A DNA stretch of 42,061 bases from a virus: positions 1 to 42,061 of the IMG/VR virus record IMGVR_UViG_3300049825_000158; one strand, 5' to 3'. How positions within the stretch are numbered: the first letter of the stretch is position 1; every line of letters begins with the position of its first letter. Shown in pieces: positions 20,500-26,396 of this stretch. The translations under genes were made by a program, and so were the position numbers. The notes beneath the pieces are model-generated. The model was not told the origin of the DNA and did not search any database. It saw nothing but the letters and a program-made list of their open reading frames with translations.

Positions 20500-20975
20500 G
20501 CGGCGACATGGACATAGACCGGCACCTGCGAGCCAAAATCGCGGCCTTGACAGAAGAGTGCAAGGTGCTTCGCGCGAACATTGACAGCTCGCCGTCGGTC
20601 GATGAGTGGCGCGCGAAGGACGCAGAGATTGCGCTGCTGCGCGCCGAATACGCCAAGTCAGAGCGCCGCGCAATAATGTTCGGCGACATCTTGCACAGCC
20701 AGGTGGTTGCAATGCAGGCGGCCGTGCTTGATGGCCACCTGAAGACGCCAGCCAACGGCTTGCAGTGGATCGTGAACACACTGACCGGCCCAGGCCACTT
20801 GCCGGACCTGGACGAAGCCCGCGCGCTCGGTGGAGCGCAGGCGTATTGGGTTCGCGAGATGGCCAAGCACGAGGAATTTAGGGCTGCGCACCCCGGCCCT
20901 GCTGCCTTGGGGCCTAACGTTGGAATTGAGCCGCCGTACTCGGTCGGCTCGAATGACGGGTTAGGTCCGTTGTAA
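20496..20975 (+). CDS. Helical cassette protein reading through a whole attC-like site
   Basis: A 159-aa protein with a predicted coiled-coil N-terminal half (LRAKIAALTEECKVLRANI; DAEIALLRAEYAKSERRA). The last about 22 residues (LGPNVGIEPPYSVGSNDG and LGPL) are encoded by the complete site 10, from left core to beyond the right core. Residues about 65-135 resemble short phage proteins with an LQWIVNTLTGPGHLPD motif. Function unknown. Confidence 0.6.
   Translation: MSGDMDIDRHLRAKIAALTEECKVLRANIDSSPSVDEWRAKDAEIALLRAEYAKSERRAIMFGDILHSQVVAMQAAVLDGHLKTPANGLQWIVNTLTGPGHLPDLDEARALGGAQAYWVREMAKHEEFRAAHPGPAALGPNVGIEPPYSVGSNDGLGPL
20912..20966 (-). mobile_element. attC-like site 10 (compact)
   Basis: Cores GCCTAAC (20912-20918) and GTTAGGT (20960-20966), 55 bp. 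Arms GGAATTGAGCCG and CGGCTCGAATGAC, extra G 8 nt from the right core. It is nearly identical to site 12, including about 17 bases (CCGTTGTAACCGGAGCG) beyond the right core, so the two cassettes share their 5' leader. Confidence 0.87.
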
Positions 20976-20990
20976 CCGGAGCGAGAAACT

Positions 20991-21251
20991 ATGAGCGCAG
21001 CTATGTTTGAAACGTTCCGCGACATTGGAACGTATGAAGTGCATCAGCTTAGGCAGGCGGAGCCTTCTTGTTTTAACGGCATGGTGCGGGTTGAAAAGTA
21101 CCGCGTGACCGTTGAGAAAGTGGAAGAGCCCGCCGACGTGATCCACGCGCGCTTGCGAAAGATGTGGGATGAGTGCGACAACAGCCACCACCGTGAACCG
21201 CTGATCCGTGCCGGGCTGAAGTACGGCATCGACCTGCGCAAACGGGCCTAA
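20991..21251 (+). CDS. Small cassette protein, unknown
   Basis: An 86-aa protein (MSAAMFETFRDIGTYEVHQ ...) with a beta-type first half (FNGMVRVEKYRVTVEKVEEP) and a helical second half (VIHARLRKMWDECDNSHHREPL). GGAGCGAGAAACT precedes the ATG. Its stop is the TAA inside the site 11 core, a cassette hallmark. No family was recognised. Confidence 0.65.
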   Translation: MSAAMFETFRDIGTYEVHQLRQAEPSCFNGMVRVEKYRVTVEKVEEPADVIHARLRKMWDECDNSHHREPLIRAGLKYGIDLRKRA

Positions 21252-21332
21252 CGTGGAGTTCAGCGGCGTGCCCGCTGGACATTCGAGCAACCACCCTGCT
21301 GGCGGCACGTCCGCTGGAACGCAGGGTTAGGC
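21246..21332 (-). mobile_element. attC-like site 11
   Basis: Cores GCCTAAC (21246-21252) and GTTAGGC (21326-21332), 87 bp. Arms GGAGTTCAGCGGCGTGCC and GGCACGTCCGCTGGAACGC have the extra G 8 nt from the right core. The stem is long and the centre carries no start codon in use. Confidence 0.85.
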
Positions 21333-21354
21333 GTCAAGGCGCCGGAGCGTGACC

Positions 21355-21546
21355 ATGAGCGAAGACTACGAAATCAAGAACCTGCGCGAACAGTTCAAGA
21401 TCGTGTGCCGCAAGTGCGGCAGCGAGGATGTGGCGATCAACAAGGAAGACGGCATCGACTATGGCGGCGAAACCGGCTACCAAAGCGGCAGCTTCCAGAT
21501 CGGGTGCAACGGCTGCAAGGCCAATGACTGGTGCGTGTGGATTTGA
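21355..21546 (+). CDS. Zinc-ribbon cassette protein
   Basis: A 63-aa protein with CRKCGSEDV and CNGCKAND, a two-knuckle CxxC/CxxC zinc ribbon, and a Trp/Cys ending NDWCVWI. ATG 21355 has GGAG upstream; an in-frame GTG at 21349 is less likely. It stops 1 bp before site 12. It could bind nucleic acid or another protein; function unknown. Confidence 0.65.
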   Translation: MSEDYEIKNLREQFKIVCRKCGSEDVAINKEDGIDYGGETGYQSGSFQIGCNGCKANDWCVWI

Positions 21547-21547
21547 C

Positions 21548-21603
21548 GCCTAACGTCGGAATTGAGCCGCCGCGTAGCGGTCGGCTCGAATGACGGGTTA
21601 GGC
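21548..21603 (-). mobile_element. attC-like site 12 (compact)
   Basis: Cores GCCTAAC (21548-21554) and GTTAGGC (21597-21603), 56 bp. Arms as in site 10, centre CGCGTAGCGG. The extra G is 8 nt from the right core. The near-identity to site 10, continuing into the following leader, suggests cassette duplication with replacement of the gene, or recent exchange. Confidence 0.88.
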
Positions 21604-21622
21604 CCGTTGTAACCGGAGCGTG

Positions 21623-21772
21623 ATGATGTTGAAAAGGCTTTGCATTTTTCTTTTGGGCGGATGCTATGAGGTGTCTCATGTTTCTACACACGACACCTGG
21701 ATGACATGGCGAAGGAAGCGCGATGGTTGGTGGCCTACCAAATTTGACTCATGGATGAACCCGCGGGCCTAA
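21623..21772 (+). CDS. Short cassette peptide with possible lipoprotein signal
   Basis: A 49-aa peptide. The N-terminus has basic residues, a short hydrophobic stretch and Leu-Gly-Gly-Cys (MMLKRLCIFLLGGC), which could be a lipobox. The rest is Trp-rich (TWMTWRRKRDGWWPTKF). CCGGAGCG precedes the start. Its TAA lies inside the core of site 13, which supports a genuine cassette gene despite its length. Confidence 0.55.
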   Translation: MMLKRLCIFLLGGCYEVSHVSTHDTWMTWRRKRDGWWPTKFDSWMNPRA

Positions 21773-21859
21773 CGTTTGAGGTAACCGGCTTGCGCCGTGA
21801 AGGAGTTGGAATGACCACAAATGCTGCCGGCGCAAGTCCGGTTGACCGAGGGGTTAGGC
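21767..21859 (-). mobile_element. attC-like site 13 (contains RBS and start codon)
   Basis: Cores GCCTAAC (21767-21773) and GTTAGGC (21853-21859), 93 bp. Arms GAGGTAACCGG and CCGGTTGACC have the extra G 8 nt from the right core; the inner stem CTTGCGCC/GGCGCAAG closes the loop. GAAGGAG and ATG 21811 lie in the loop, as in site 7. Confidence 0.85.
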
Positions 21860-22056
21860 GCAGGCGCGTAGAACTTGCCCTGCACCGCTTGAAAGGGCTG
21901 GAGCTTTCAGGTGGGCAGATTAAGGAGCGGCTGGAGGTGCGCGAGGTCGAGGTGATGGCGCGGGCCAAAGGCTATGCAATGGTGCGCCGCAAGGGCTGCG
22001 CCCCCTATGTGGTGAGCGAGAAAGAACTGCTGGCCCCTGCGCCTAACGTGAGTTAG
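21811..22056 (+). CDS. Small cassette protein, unknown
   Basis: An 81-aa protein starting in the loop of site 13. Residues 7-18 (GASPVDRGVRRR) are attC-encoded. The body is basic and helical-to-beta (ALHRLKGLELSGGQIKERLEV; RRKGCAPYVVSEKELL). It ends APAPNVS in the collapsed site 14, where TAG arises from the right core. No family was recognised. Confidence 0.58.
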   Translation: MTTNAAGASPVDRGVRRRRVELALHRLKGLELSGGQIKERLEVREVEVMARAKGYAMVRRKGCAPYVVSEKELLAPAPNVS

Positions 22057-22058
22057 GC
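22041..22058. mobile_element. Collapsed attC-like site 14
   Basis: GCCTAAC and GTTAGGC are separated by only four bases (GTGA), so both cores are intact but all arm and centre sequence is missing. It marks the right end of the dense cassette run and the boundary with the recombination core. It looks like a deletion derivative and would not be expected to recombine as attC. Confidence 0.65.
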
Positions 22059-22077
22059 GACTTCACCAGACTTTGCG

Positions 22078-22371
22078 ATGAAGAAAATCCCAAAACGCGG
22101 CCATGATTGAGCCAAGCGCAGAGCCGATGCAGAACGGGCGGTCGGCATCCCTGATCGTCCAGCTCCGACAGACCGTCGCCAGCCGATCACGCTCGATCTG
22201 CGCAGCGCTGGCGGGCAACTGCTGACTCTGGAGCCGCGTCTAGGCTACGTGGCGTGGCGGGCAGTCAATGAGGCCGGAGCGGTGGTAGATGCTGCGGCGC
22301 TCAAGGAGTTGTTGCACCGAATTGCGGACGAATTGCCGCGTCAATTAAGCGCAAGGCACTATGCGGGCTAA
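22078..22371 (+). pseudogene. Small early gene interrupted by an in-frame TGA
   Basis: From ATG 22078 the frame reads MKKIPKRGHD, then TGA at 22108-22110, then AKRRADAERAVGIPDR and onward to a TAA at 22369-22371 (98 codons). The downstream part has strong coding character: an extended regular sequence such as ITLDLRSAGGQLLTLEPRLG and ALKELLHRIADELPRQL. TGA differs from TGG (Trp) by one base, and many other genes in this genome end in TGA, so code reassignment is unlikely. Nonsense mutation, programmed readthrough or a sequence error are possible. Confidence 0.6.
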
Positions 22372-22432
22372 TGGTTTACACCTATGGTTTTCTGCCTGCG
22401 AAAACAGAAAATAGACGCAACAGGAGCGCGAC

Positions 22433-22864
22433 TTGAGCAAGACAGCCAACGACATCATCACGGCATCGCACGTTGCCGCCGCGGCGTTTGCCGATCCCGA
22501 TGTGCGCCAAGCGCATCGGCTGGGTTTCCTTGAAGCCGAATTGAAGAAGCTGGTGGACAAGTACGAAGGCGTGCGTGATCCAACGTGCGGCTACCTTGAA
22601 ACCACGCTGGGTGACTCACCGATCCTGATCGAATACGAGTACGAAGCCGGTGAGGATGCGGTTTACAACCTCGACAGCCCCATGTGCGGGCCCGGCTGCC
22701 CTGCATCGGTTCGCATCGGCATGGCACTGATAAACGGGCACTGGACATCCACCGAAGGCTGGCCTGATGCGTGGATTGATCGCTGGGAGCAGCAAGCCTT
22801 CGATCAGGAGCAGAACCAACAGCAGGAAGATTACGAAACTCGCAAATCCGAACGGGAGTATTGA
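22433..22864 (+). CDS. Acidic early protein, unknown
   Basis: A 143-aa protein starting at TTG 22433 with AGGAG seven bases upstream. It has an acidic beta-type centre (SPILIEYEYEAGEDAVYNLDSPMCGPGCPASV) and a charged Gln/Glu-rich helical tail. A 7-bp hairpin (TTTTCTG/CAGAAAA) lies at 22390-22410 just upstream. Its TGA overlaps a following ATG. Function unknown. Confidence 0.6.
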   Translation: MSKTANDIITASHVAAAAFADPDVRQAHRLGFLEAELKKLVDKYEGVRDPTCGYLETTLGDSPILIEYEYEAGEDAVYNLDSPMCGPGCPASVRIGMALINGHWTSTEGWPDAWIDRWEQQAFDQEQNQQQEDYETRKSEREY

Positions 22865-22926
22865 TGGATCACGAAGAGTGGCACCTTCCGCACATGCGCA
22901 ATCAACCCAACGACTCAGGAGCCGAC

Positions 22927-23106
22927 ATGACCATTCTTTTCAACGAGAGCGTCTTCCCGCGCGCCAGCCGCGACAACTGCCTGCGCCATTCAGATCCTGT
23001 GCAGGGCCCGTACATCAACGACAGCCGGCTGGGAAAGGTGATCTGGGTTGTCCTGTGCCTGTTGTCCTTTGCGGCGATCGGCGTGCTGCTGGCGATCAGG
23101 GGCTGA
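22927..23106 (+). CDS. Small membrane protein
   Basis: A 59-aa protein with one C-terminal transmembrane helix (KVIWVVLCLLSFAAIGVLLAI). ATG 22927 has CAGGAG seven bases upstream. The in-frame ATG 22864, which overlaps the previous stop, would add 21 residues. Likely an inner-membrane early protein; function unknown. Confidence 0.6.
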   Translation: MTILFNESVFPRASRDNCLRHSDPVQGPYINDSRLGKVIWVVLCLLSFAAIGVLLAIRG

Positions 23107-23107
23107 C

Positions 23108-23299
23108 ATGAAAAACCACGTTATCGCTTTCCAGGGCTCCATGAAACCGCGCAAGGTCCGCGAGTCCGATCTGGACGCTCGCATTGCCGAAATGCGTGAA
23201 GCCTGGAACGAAGCATTCGACCTGGCTGCGATGGAGCATGCAAAGCCGTCTCTGTGGCTGCGCATTGGCTGCGCTTGGACTAACTTCTGGAGAATGTGA
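23108..23299 (+). CDS. Small protein, unknown
   Basis: A 63-aa protein with a helical, charged centre (ESDLDARIAEMREAWNEAF) and a Trp-rich end (SLWLRIGCAWTNFWRM) that could be amphipathic. It begins 1 bp after the membrane protein gene and overlaps the next ATG (TGATG). Function unknown. Confidence 0.6.
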   Translation: MKNHVIAFQGSMKPRKVRESDLDARIAEMREAWNEAFDLAAMEHAKPSLWLRIGCAWTNFWRM

Positions 23300-23529
23300 T
23301 GGGCAAATGGCACAGGGGGCCGCCTCCAAGCATCGGATGGTGGCCTGCATGTTTCGCTAGATCGTCAGGACCATGCCGATGGTGGGATGGATCGAATTGG
23401 TCCTTGCCCGCAACATTTGGCACGAGTGCCGAAAATGCGGCTAAGGCGGCATCTATTATTTCAAGCTTAGGCGAGCTAATCGAATGGCAGCACCGCCCAA
23501 AGTCGTGGCCCGCAAGGAGCAAGACATGA
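23299..23529 (+). CDS. Small Trp-rich protein, unknown
   Basis: A 76-aa protein (MGKWHRGPPPSIGWWPACF ...) that begins in a TGATG overlap and ends in an ATGA overlap. The early part is Trp/Pro-rich and the later part helical (ENAAKAASIISSLGELIEWQ). It resembles short ORFs of phage early regions that start WHRGPPPSIGWWPAS; function unknown. Confidence 0.58.
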   Translation: MGKWHRGPPPSIGWWPACFARSSGPCRWWDGSNWSLPATFGTSAENAAKAASIISSLGELIEWQHRPKSWPARSKT

Positions 23530-23645
23530 TCTCGAAAGCAAAAGACTTTGCCTACGTCTATCGGCTCTACCGCAATGGTGGGCACAACCGGCTGTACAGC
23601 CTCAAGACAGCGTGGAACATCGGCGTGCGCGGGTGGGATTTTTAA
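23526..23645 (+). CDS. Tiny basic protein before ERF
   Basis: A 39-aa protein (MISKAKDFAYVYRLYRNGG ...) overlapping the upstream stop (ATGA) and followed after 11 bp by the ERF gene. The end KTAWNIGVRGWDF is well ordered. Function unknown. Confidence 0.55.
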   Translation: MISKAKDFAYVYRLYRNGGHNRLYSLKTAWNIGVRGWDF

Positions 23646-23656
23646 CAGGAGAACCA

Positions 23657-24310
23657 ATGTCAGTCTATTCAAAACTCAACGAAGCGCGAGCCAAGTTCCA
23701 CGAACTAAAGCTGGAAAAAACCGGGCACAACAAGTTTGCCGGGTACTACTACTTCGAGCTGGGAGACTTCCTGATCCCGGCTCTGCAAATCTTCAACGAA
23801 GTGGGGCTGTGCGCCATCGTTTCCTTCGACAAGGAAATGGCTCGCATGGACATTCACGACGTATCTGATGCCGATGGTCGCAAGTCACTCACTATCACTT
23901 CGCCACTGAGCGAGGCAAACCTAAAAGGGTGCCACCCGATCCAGAATGTAGGCGCATGCGAGACGTACAGCCGCCGCTATCTCTGGGTTGCCGCGCTGGA
24001 AATCGTCGAACACGATGCGCTGGATGCGACCACCGGCAAGGATCAAAAGGAAAAGACCGGCGTGCCGGCCAACGTCAAGGCAAGCGGGCCAGAGTTGATC
24101 TTCCAGTCACTACAGCCAGAGGATGCAGACTATTGCAGACGAGTCGCCAAACAAATCGTCGATGTGATGCCGGATGCAAGCCGCGCCGTTGACATCATTG
24201 ACAACGAGGGTATGAACAACGATCAGAAGGTCGGTGTCTGGCACTTGTTGGATAGCAAAACCCGTTCGTTAATCAGAGCTGCCCAGGCGGCACAAAAGGA
24301 GCCAGTGTGA
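23657..24310 (+). CDS. ERF-family single-strand annealing recombinase
   Basis: A 217-aa protein. The N-terminal region (YSKLNEARAKFHELKLEKTG; KFAGYYYFELGDFLIPALQ), the following VSFDKEMARMDIHD, and the LPS-like segment GACETYSRRYLWVAALEI are diagnostic of the ERF superfamily. These annealing proteins act in phage recombination and replication. AGGAGAACC precedes ATG 23657. It is followed by SpoVG-like, DUF1364 and NinB genes, giving a complete recombination module. Confidence 0.88.
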   Translation: MSVYSKLNEARAKFHELKLEKTGHNKFAGYYYFELGDFLIPALQIFNEVGLCAIVSFDKEMARMDIHDVSDADGRKSLTITSPLSEANLKGCHPIQNVGACETYSRRYLWVAALEIVEHDALDATTGKDQKEKTGVPANVKASGPELIFQSLQPEDADYCRRVAKQIVDVMPDASRAVDIIDNEGMNNDQKVGVWHLLDSKTRSLIRAAQAAQKEPV

Positions 24311-24618
24311 AGATCACCGCAACCCGCCGCGAAGCCGGCAAATGGACTTTCTATGACGTGATGCTCGCGTCTGGAGAGGGAAAAGAGCCCTTCCTAACGA
24401 TTAAAGACTGCAAGATTGTCGAAGGCAGCAAGGGGCAGTTCGTCGGCTTCCCGTCGCGCAAGGACGGTGAGAAATGGTGGCCGATGGTGTACGGCAGCGA
24501 CGCCTTCCAGGTCGAAGTGATTCGTGCGATGAACGCTGTGAAGACTCACGATGGCCGCACGCTTTCCGAGCGCCGGCCTAAGCCGCCTGTTGTTGATGAC
24601 GATTTGCCGCCCTTTTGA
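24307..24618 (+). CDS. SpoVG-like nucleic-acid-binding protein
   Basis: A 103-aa protein starting at GTG 24307, overlapping the ERF stop. The segment FLTIKDCKIVEGSKGQFVGF followed by PSRKDGEKWWPMVYG resembles the SpoVG fold (VxDxRI..G..GxFVxxPSRK), and the tail is acidic and Pro-rich (PPVVDDDLPPF), as in single-strand-binding proteins. Next to ERF it may serve as an SSB-like partner that recruits the annealase. The SSB role is inference. Confidence 0.7.
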   Translation: MKITATRREAGKWTFYDVMLASGEGKEPFLTIKDCKIVEGSKGQFVGFPSRKDGEKWWPMVYGSDAFQVEVIRAMNAVKTHDGRTLSERRPKPPVVDDDLPPF

Positions 24619-24621
24619 GCC

Positions 24622-24828
24622 ATGAAAGCAACCCAAGGCCGTCGCCTGATCGCGGCACTCAAGCGCAAGCCGCACACCTACCTTGAAATGCAGATGCTGG
24701 GCGTTTCTACTTCACCCCAAAAACGGGTGATGGAAAGCCTGCACTTCGGTGAGTACGTTCACAAACGCATCAACAAGCGCGGGCTGGTGACGTGGCGCGT
24801 ACTGACAGCAACGAAGTGGACGGCGTGA
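24622..24828 (+). CDS. Small winged-helix-like protein
   Basis: A 68-aa basic protein (RRLIAALKRKPHTYLEMQM; SPQKRVMESLHFGEYVHKR; GLVTWRVLTAT) with the helix-helix-wing pattern of small phage winged-helix proteins. Its TGA overlaps the GTG of the DUF1364-like gene. It may regulate or assist DNA transactions in the recombination module. Confidence 0.6.
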   Translation: MKATQGRRLIAALKRKPHTYLEMQMLGVSTSPQKRVMESLHFGEYVHKRINKRGLVTWRVLTATKWTA

Positions 24829-25121
24829 ACTATCTCAAGCAACCCACATACCGCAGCGAAGCCTGGCTGCGTGCCGTCGCATCGTTGCCGTGCGTGAAGT
24901 GTGGCCTGGAAGGCTCGACGCAAGCCGCCCACCGAAATGAGGGCAAATCCATGGGCAAGAAGGTGGACGACTGCCTTACCGCAGCCCTATGCGTTGGCTG
25001 CCATGCGCTGATAGATCAGGGACCGACAATGAATAAAGCTGAACGCAGGAGCGTCATGGACTTGGCGATTCTGCTTACCTTGGTGCAGTTGGCTCGACAA
25101 GGATTGGTGAGGGCAATATGA
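24825..25121 (+). CDS. DUF1364-like putative HNH-type nuclease
   Basis: A 98-aa protein starting at GTG 24825 (overlap with the upstream TGA). It contains YRSEAWLRAVASLPCVKCG, then STQAAHRNEGKSMGKKVDD and ALCVGCHALIDQG. The two CxxC knuckles with the central His resemble HNH-like DUF1364 phage nucleases, where paired Cys bind zinc. It sits between recombination genes and probably acts on recombination intermediates. Confidence 0.75.
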   Translation: MNYLKQPTYRSEAWLRAVASLPCVKCGLEGSTQAAHRNEGKSMGKKVDDCLTAALCVGCHALIDQGPTMNKAERRSVMDLAILLTLVQLARQGLVRAI

Positions 25122-25459
25122 CAGACCGCGAGCTGCTCGAACTCGCTGCCAAGGCTGCGGGGATTGACGTGATTAGATCGCGTTTGCATGATCCTTTGCA
25201 ACGCGACATGCTAGTCAAAAACAGTGTACGCAACTCGGAGCATCTAGCTGGCCAATGGAACCCGCTCACCGATGACGGCGACGCGCTACGGCTGGCGGTG
25301 AAGTTGCTTTTTCGTGTTGATGTTGATAAGTCGGCGTGTGTCGTGTCATACGCTTGGAAAATACAGAAGAAAGAAGAGTGCGGCACAGATCCATACGCGG
25401 CCACCCGTCGAGCCATCGTGCACGCTGCTGCTGAGATCGGAAAGCAATGCTCTACGTAA
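25118..25459 (+). CDS. Phage early protein with DGDALRLAVKL motif, unknown
   Basis: A 113-aa protein whose pattern LLELAAKAAGI ... WNPLTDDGDALRLAVKL ... DPYAATRRAIVHAAAEIG is widespread in phage early regions without an assigned function. The ATG overlaps the upstream TGA, and the end overlaps NinB. Confidence 0.7.
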   Translation: MTDRELLELAAKAAGIDVIRSRLHDPLQRDMLVKNSVRNSEHLAGQWNPLTDDGDALRLAVKLLFRVDVDKSACVVSYAWKIQKKEECGTDPYAATRRAIVHAAAEIGKQCST

Positions 25460-25845
25460 TGCCAGCCGGCAGAGCCAGCGCACTCGCGGCTGTAGCGAAT
25501 GCGCCAGATGACTGGCGCGTCAAGGTTGAACCGCCGAAGCGCAGTCTCGATCAGAACGCTGCGCAGTGGCCGATTTTGCAAGCATTCAGCCGTTCTATAA
25601 AGTGGCCTGTGAACGGCTATCTAGTGTTGATGTCGCCAGAGGATTGGAAGGACGTTCTAACCGCGGCGTTCAAGCGGCAGACGGTTCGCGTTGCGATGGG
25701 TCTGGACGGCGGCATGGTGATGCTTGGTACACGCACCAGCAAAATGACAAAACCGGAGTTCAGCGACTATCTGGACTTTTTACACGCGACTGCCATAGAA
25801 CGCGGCGTACAACTAGAAGTACAACATGACCCCCAAAGAACGTAA
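25447..25845 (+). CDS. ninB: NinB/Orf-family recombination mediator
   Basis: A 132-aa protein. KRSLDQNAAQWPILQAFSR, KWPVNGYL, SPEDWKDVLTAAF and DGGMVMLGTRTSKMTKPEFS match the NinB family (lambda Orf), which binds single-stranded DNA and helps load recombinases or annealases. Start 25447 has a weak GGAAAG; an alternative ATG at 25459 overlaps the previous stop (TAATG). It completes the recombination module with ERF. Confidence 0.88.
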   Translation: MLYVMPAGRASALAAVANAPDDWRVKVEPPKRSLDQNAAQWPILQAFSRSIKWPVNGYLVLMSPEDWKDVLTAAFKRQTVRVAMGLDGGMVMLGTRTSKMTKPEFSDYLDFLHATAIERGVQLEVQHDPQRT

Positions 25846-26080
25846 CGTGCTATGGATGACCGTACAAAAGCCTCAGTGCATGAGTTGCGCGAATGTGATC
25901 TATACGCCACCGGCCATGAAATGCCGTGCATTGCCCATCGCTGGGCGCGGGCACCTTGGCAAAACATCGGGACACGAATACTGCATCGATGCGCGGGATG
26001 GAGCCTGCGGAGATGAGGCTGTGCTGTATGAGGCTAACGTGCGGCTCACTGGCGGACCTTCCAGTGCGGCAGCGGGTTAG
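25826..26080 (+). CDS. Cys-rich protein ending in an attC-like site
   Basis: An 84-aa protein starting within the end of ninB. It has CMSC in VQKPQCMSCANVIYTPPAMKC and further Cys in HEYCIDARDGACGDEA, suggesting a small zinc-binding fold. The last about 17 residues are encoded by site 15, and TAG comes from its right core. Function unknown. Confidence 0.62.
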   Translation: MTPKERNVLWMTVQKPQCMSCANVIYTPPAMKCRALPIAGRGHLGKTSGHEYCIDARDGACGDEAVLYEANVRLTGGPSSAAAG

Positions 26081-26082
26081 GC
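26032..26082 (-). mobile_element. attC-like site 15
   Basis: Cores GGCTAAC (26032-26038) and GTTAGGC (26076-26082), 51 bp. Arms CGGCTCACTGG and CCAGTGCGGCAG, extra C in the right arm 8 nt from the core. It is the first site after a 4-kb stretch without any and separates NinB-linked genes from the last plus-strand cassette. Confidence 0.72.
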
Positions 26083-26111
26083 GTCTTGGTGGGTAAACAC
26101 GGAGAACGATG

Positions 26112-26387
26112 ATGGCAAAGATGACGACGCGCGAAATGCGCGCAGAGATTGGCAACCACTTGAGCGAGGCCGAAGACCTGACCGTGACATACCTTCGGGC
26201 GTGCGGCTGGCGGCATACGTGCTCGACGCCGGACAGCTACTGGTTTTGGATGCGCGATGTGCCCGAGGAAATCGGGCGCGACATCAAGGTGGCGATGTTC
26301 GGCAATGCGCAAGACGCACTGCGCTTTCAAGATCGCCTGACCGCCGAGCAGTTCCCGCTCGCCGAAGACCACGACCAGCCCGAGTAG
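26112..26387 (+). CDS. Small cassette protein, unknown
   Basis: A 91-aa protein (ATG 26112 with GGAG seven bases upstream; ATG 26109 adds one residue). Pattern: helical N-terminus (TTREMRAEIGNHLSEAEDL), Trp-rich middle (WRHTCSTPDSYWFWMRDVP) and helical C-terminus. It is the last plus-strand gene and stops 9 bp before site 16. No family was recognised. Confidence 0.62.
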   Translation: MAKMTTREMRAEIGNHLSEAEDLTVTYLRACGWRHTCSTPDSYWFWMRDVPEEIGRDIKVAMFGNAQDALRFQDRLTAEQFPLAEDHDQPE

Positions 26388-26396
26388 AGCGCTGAC

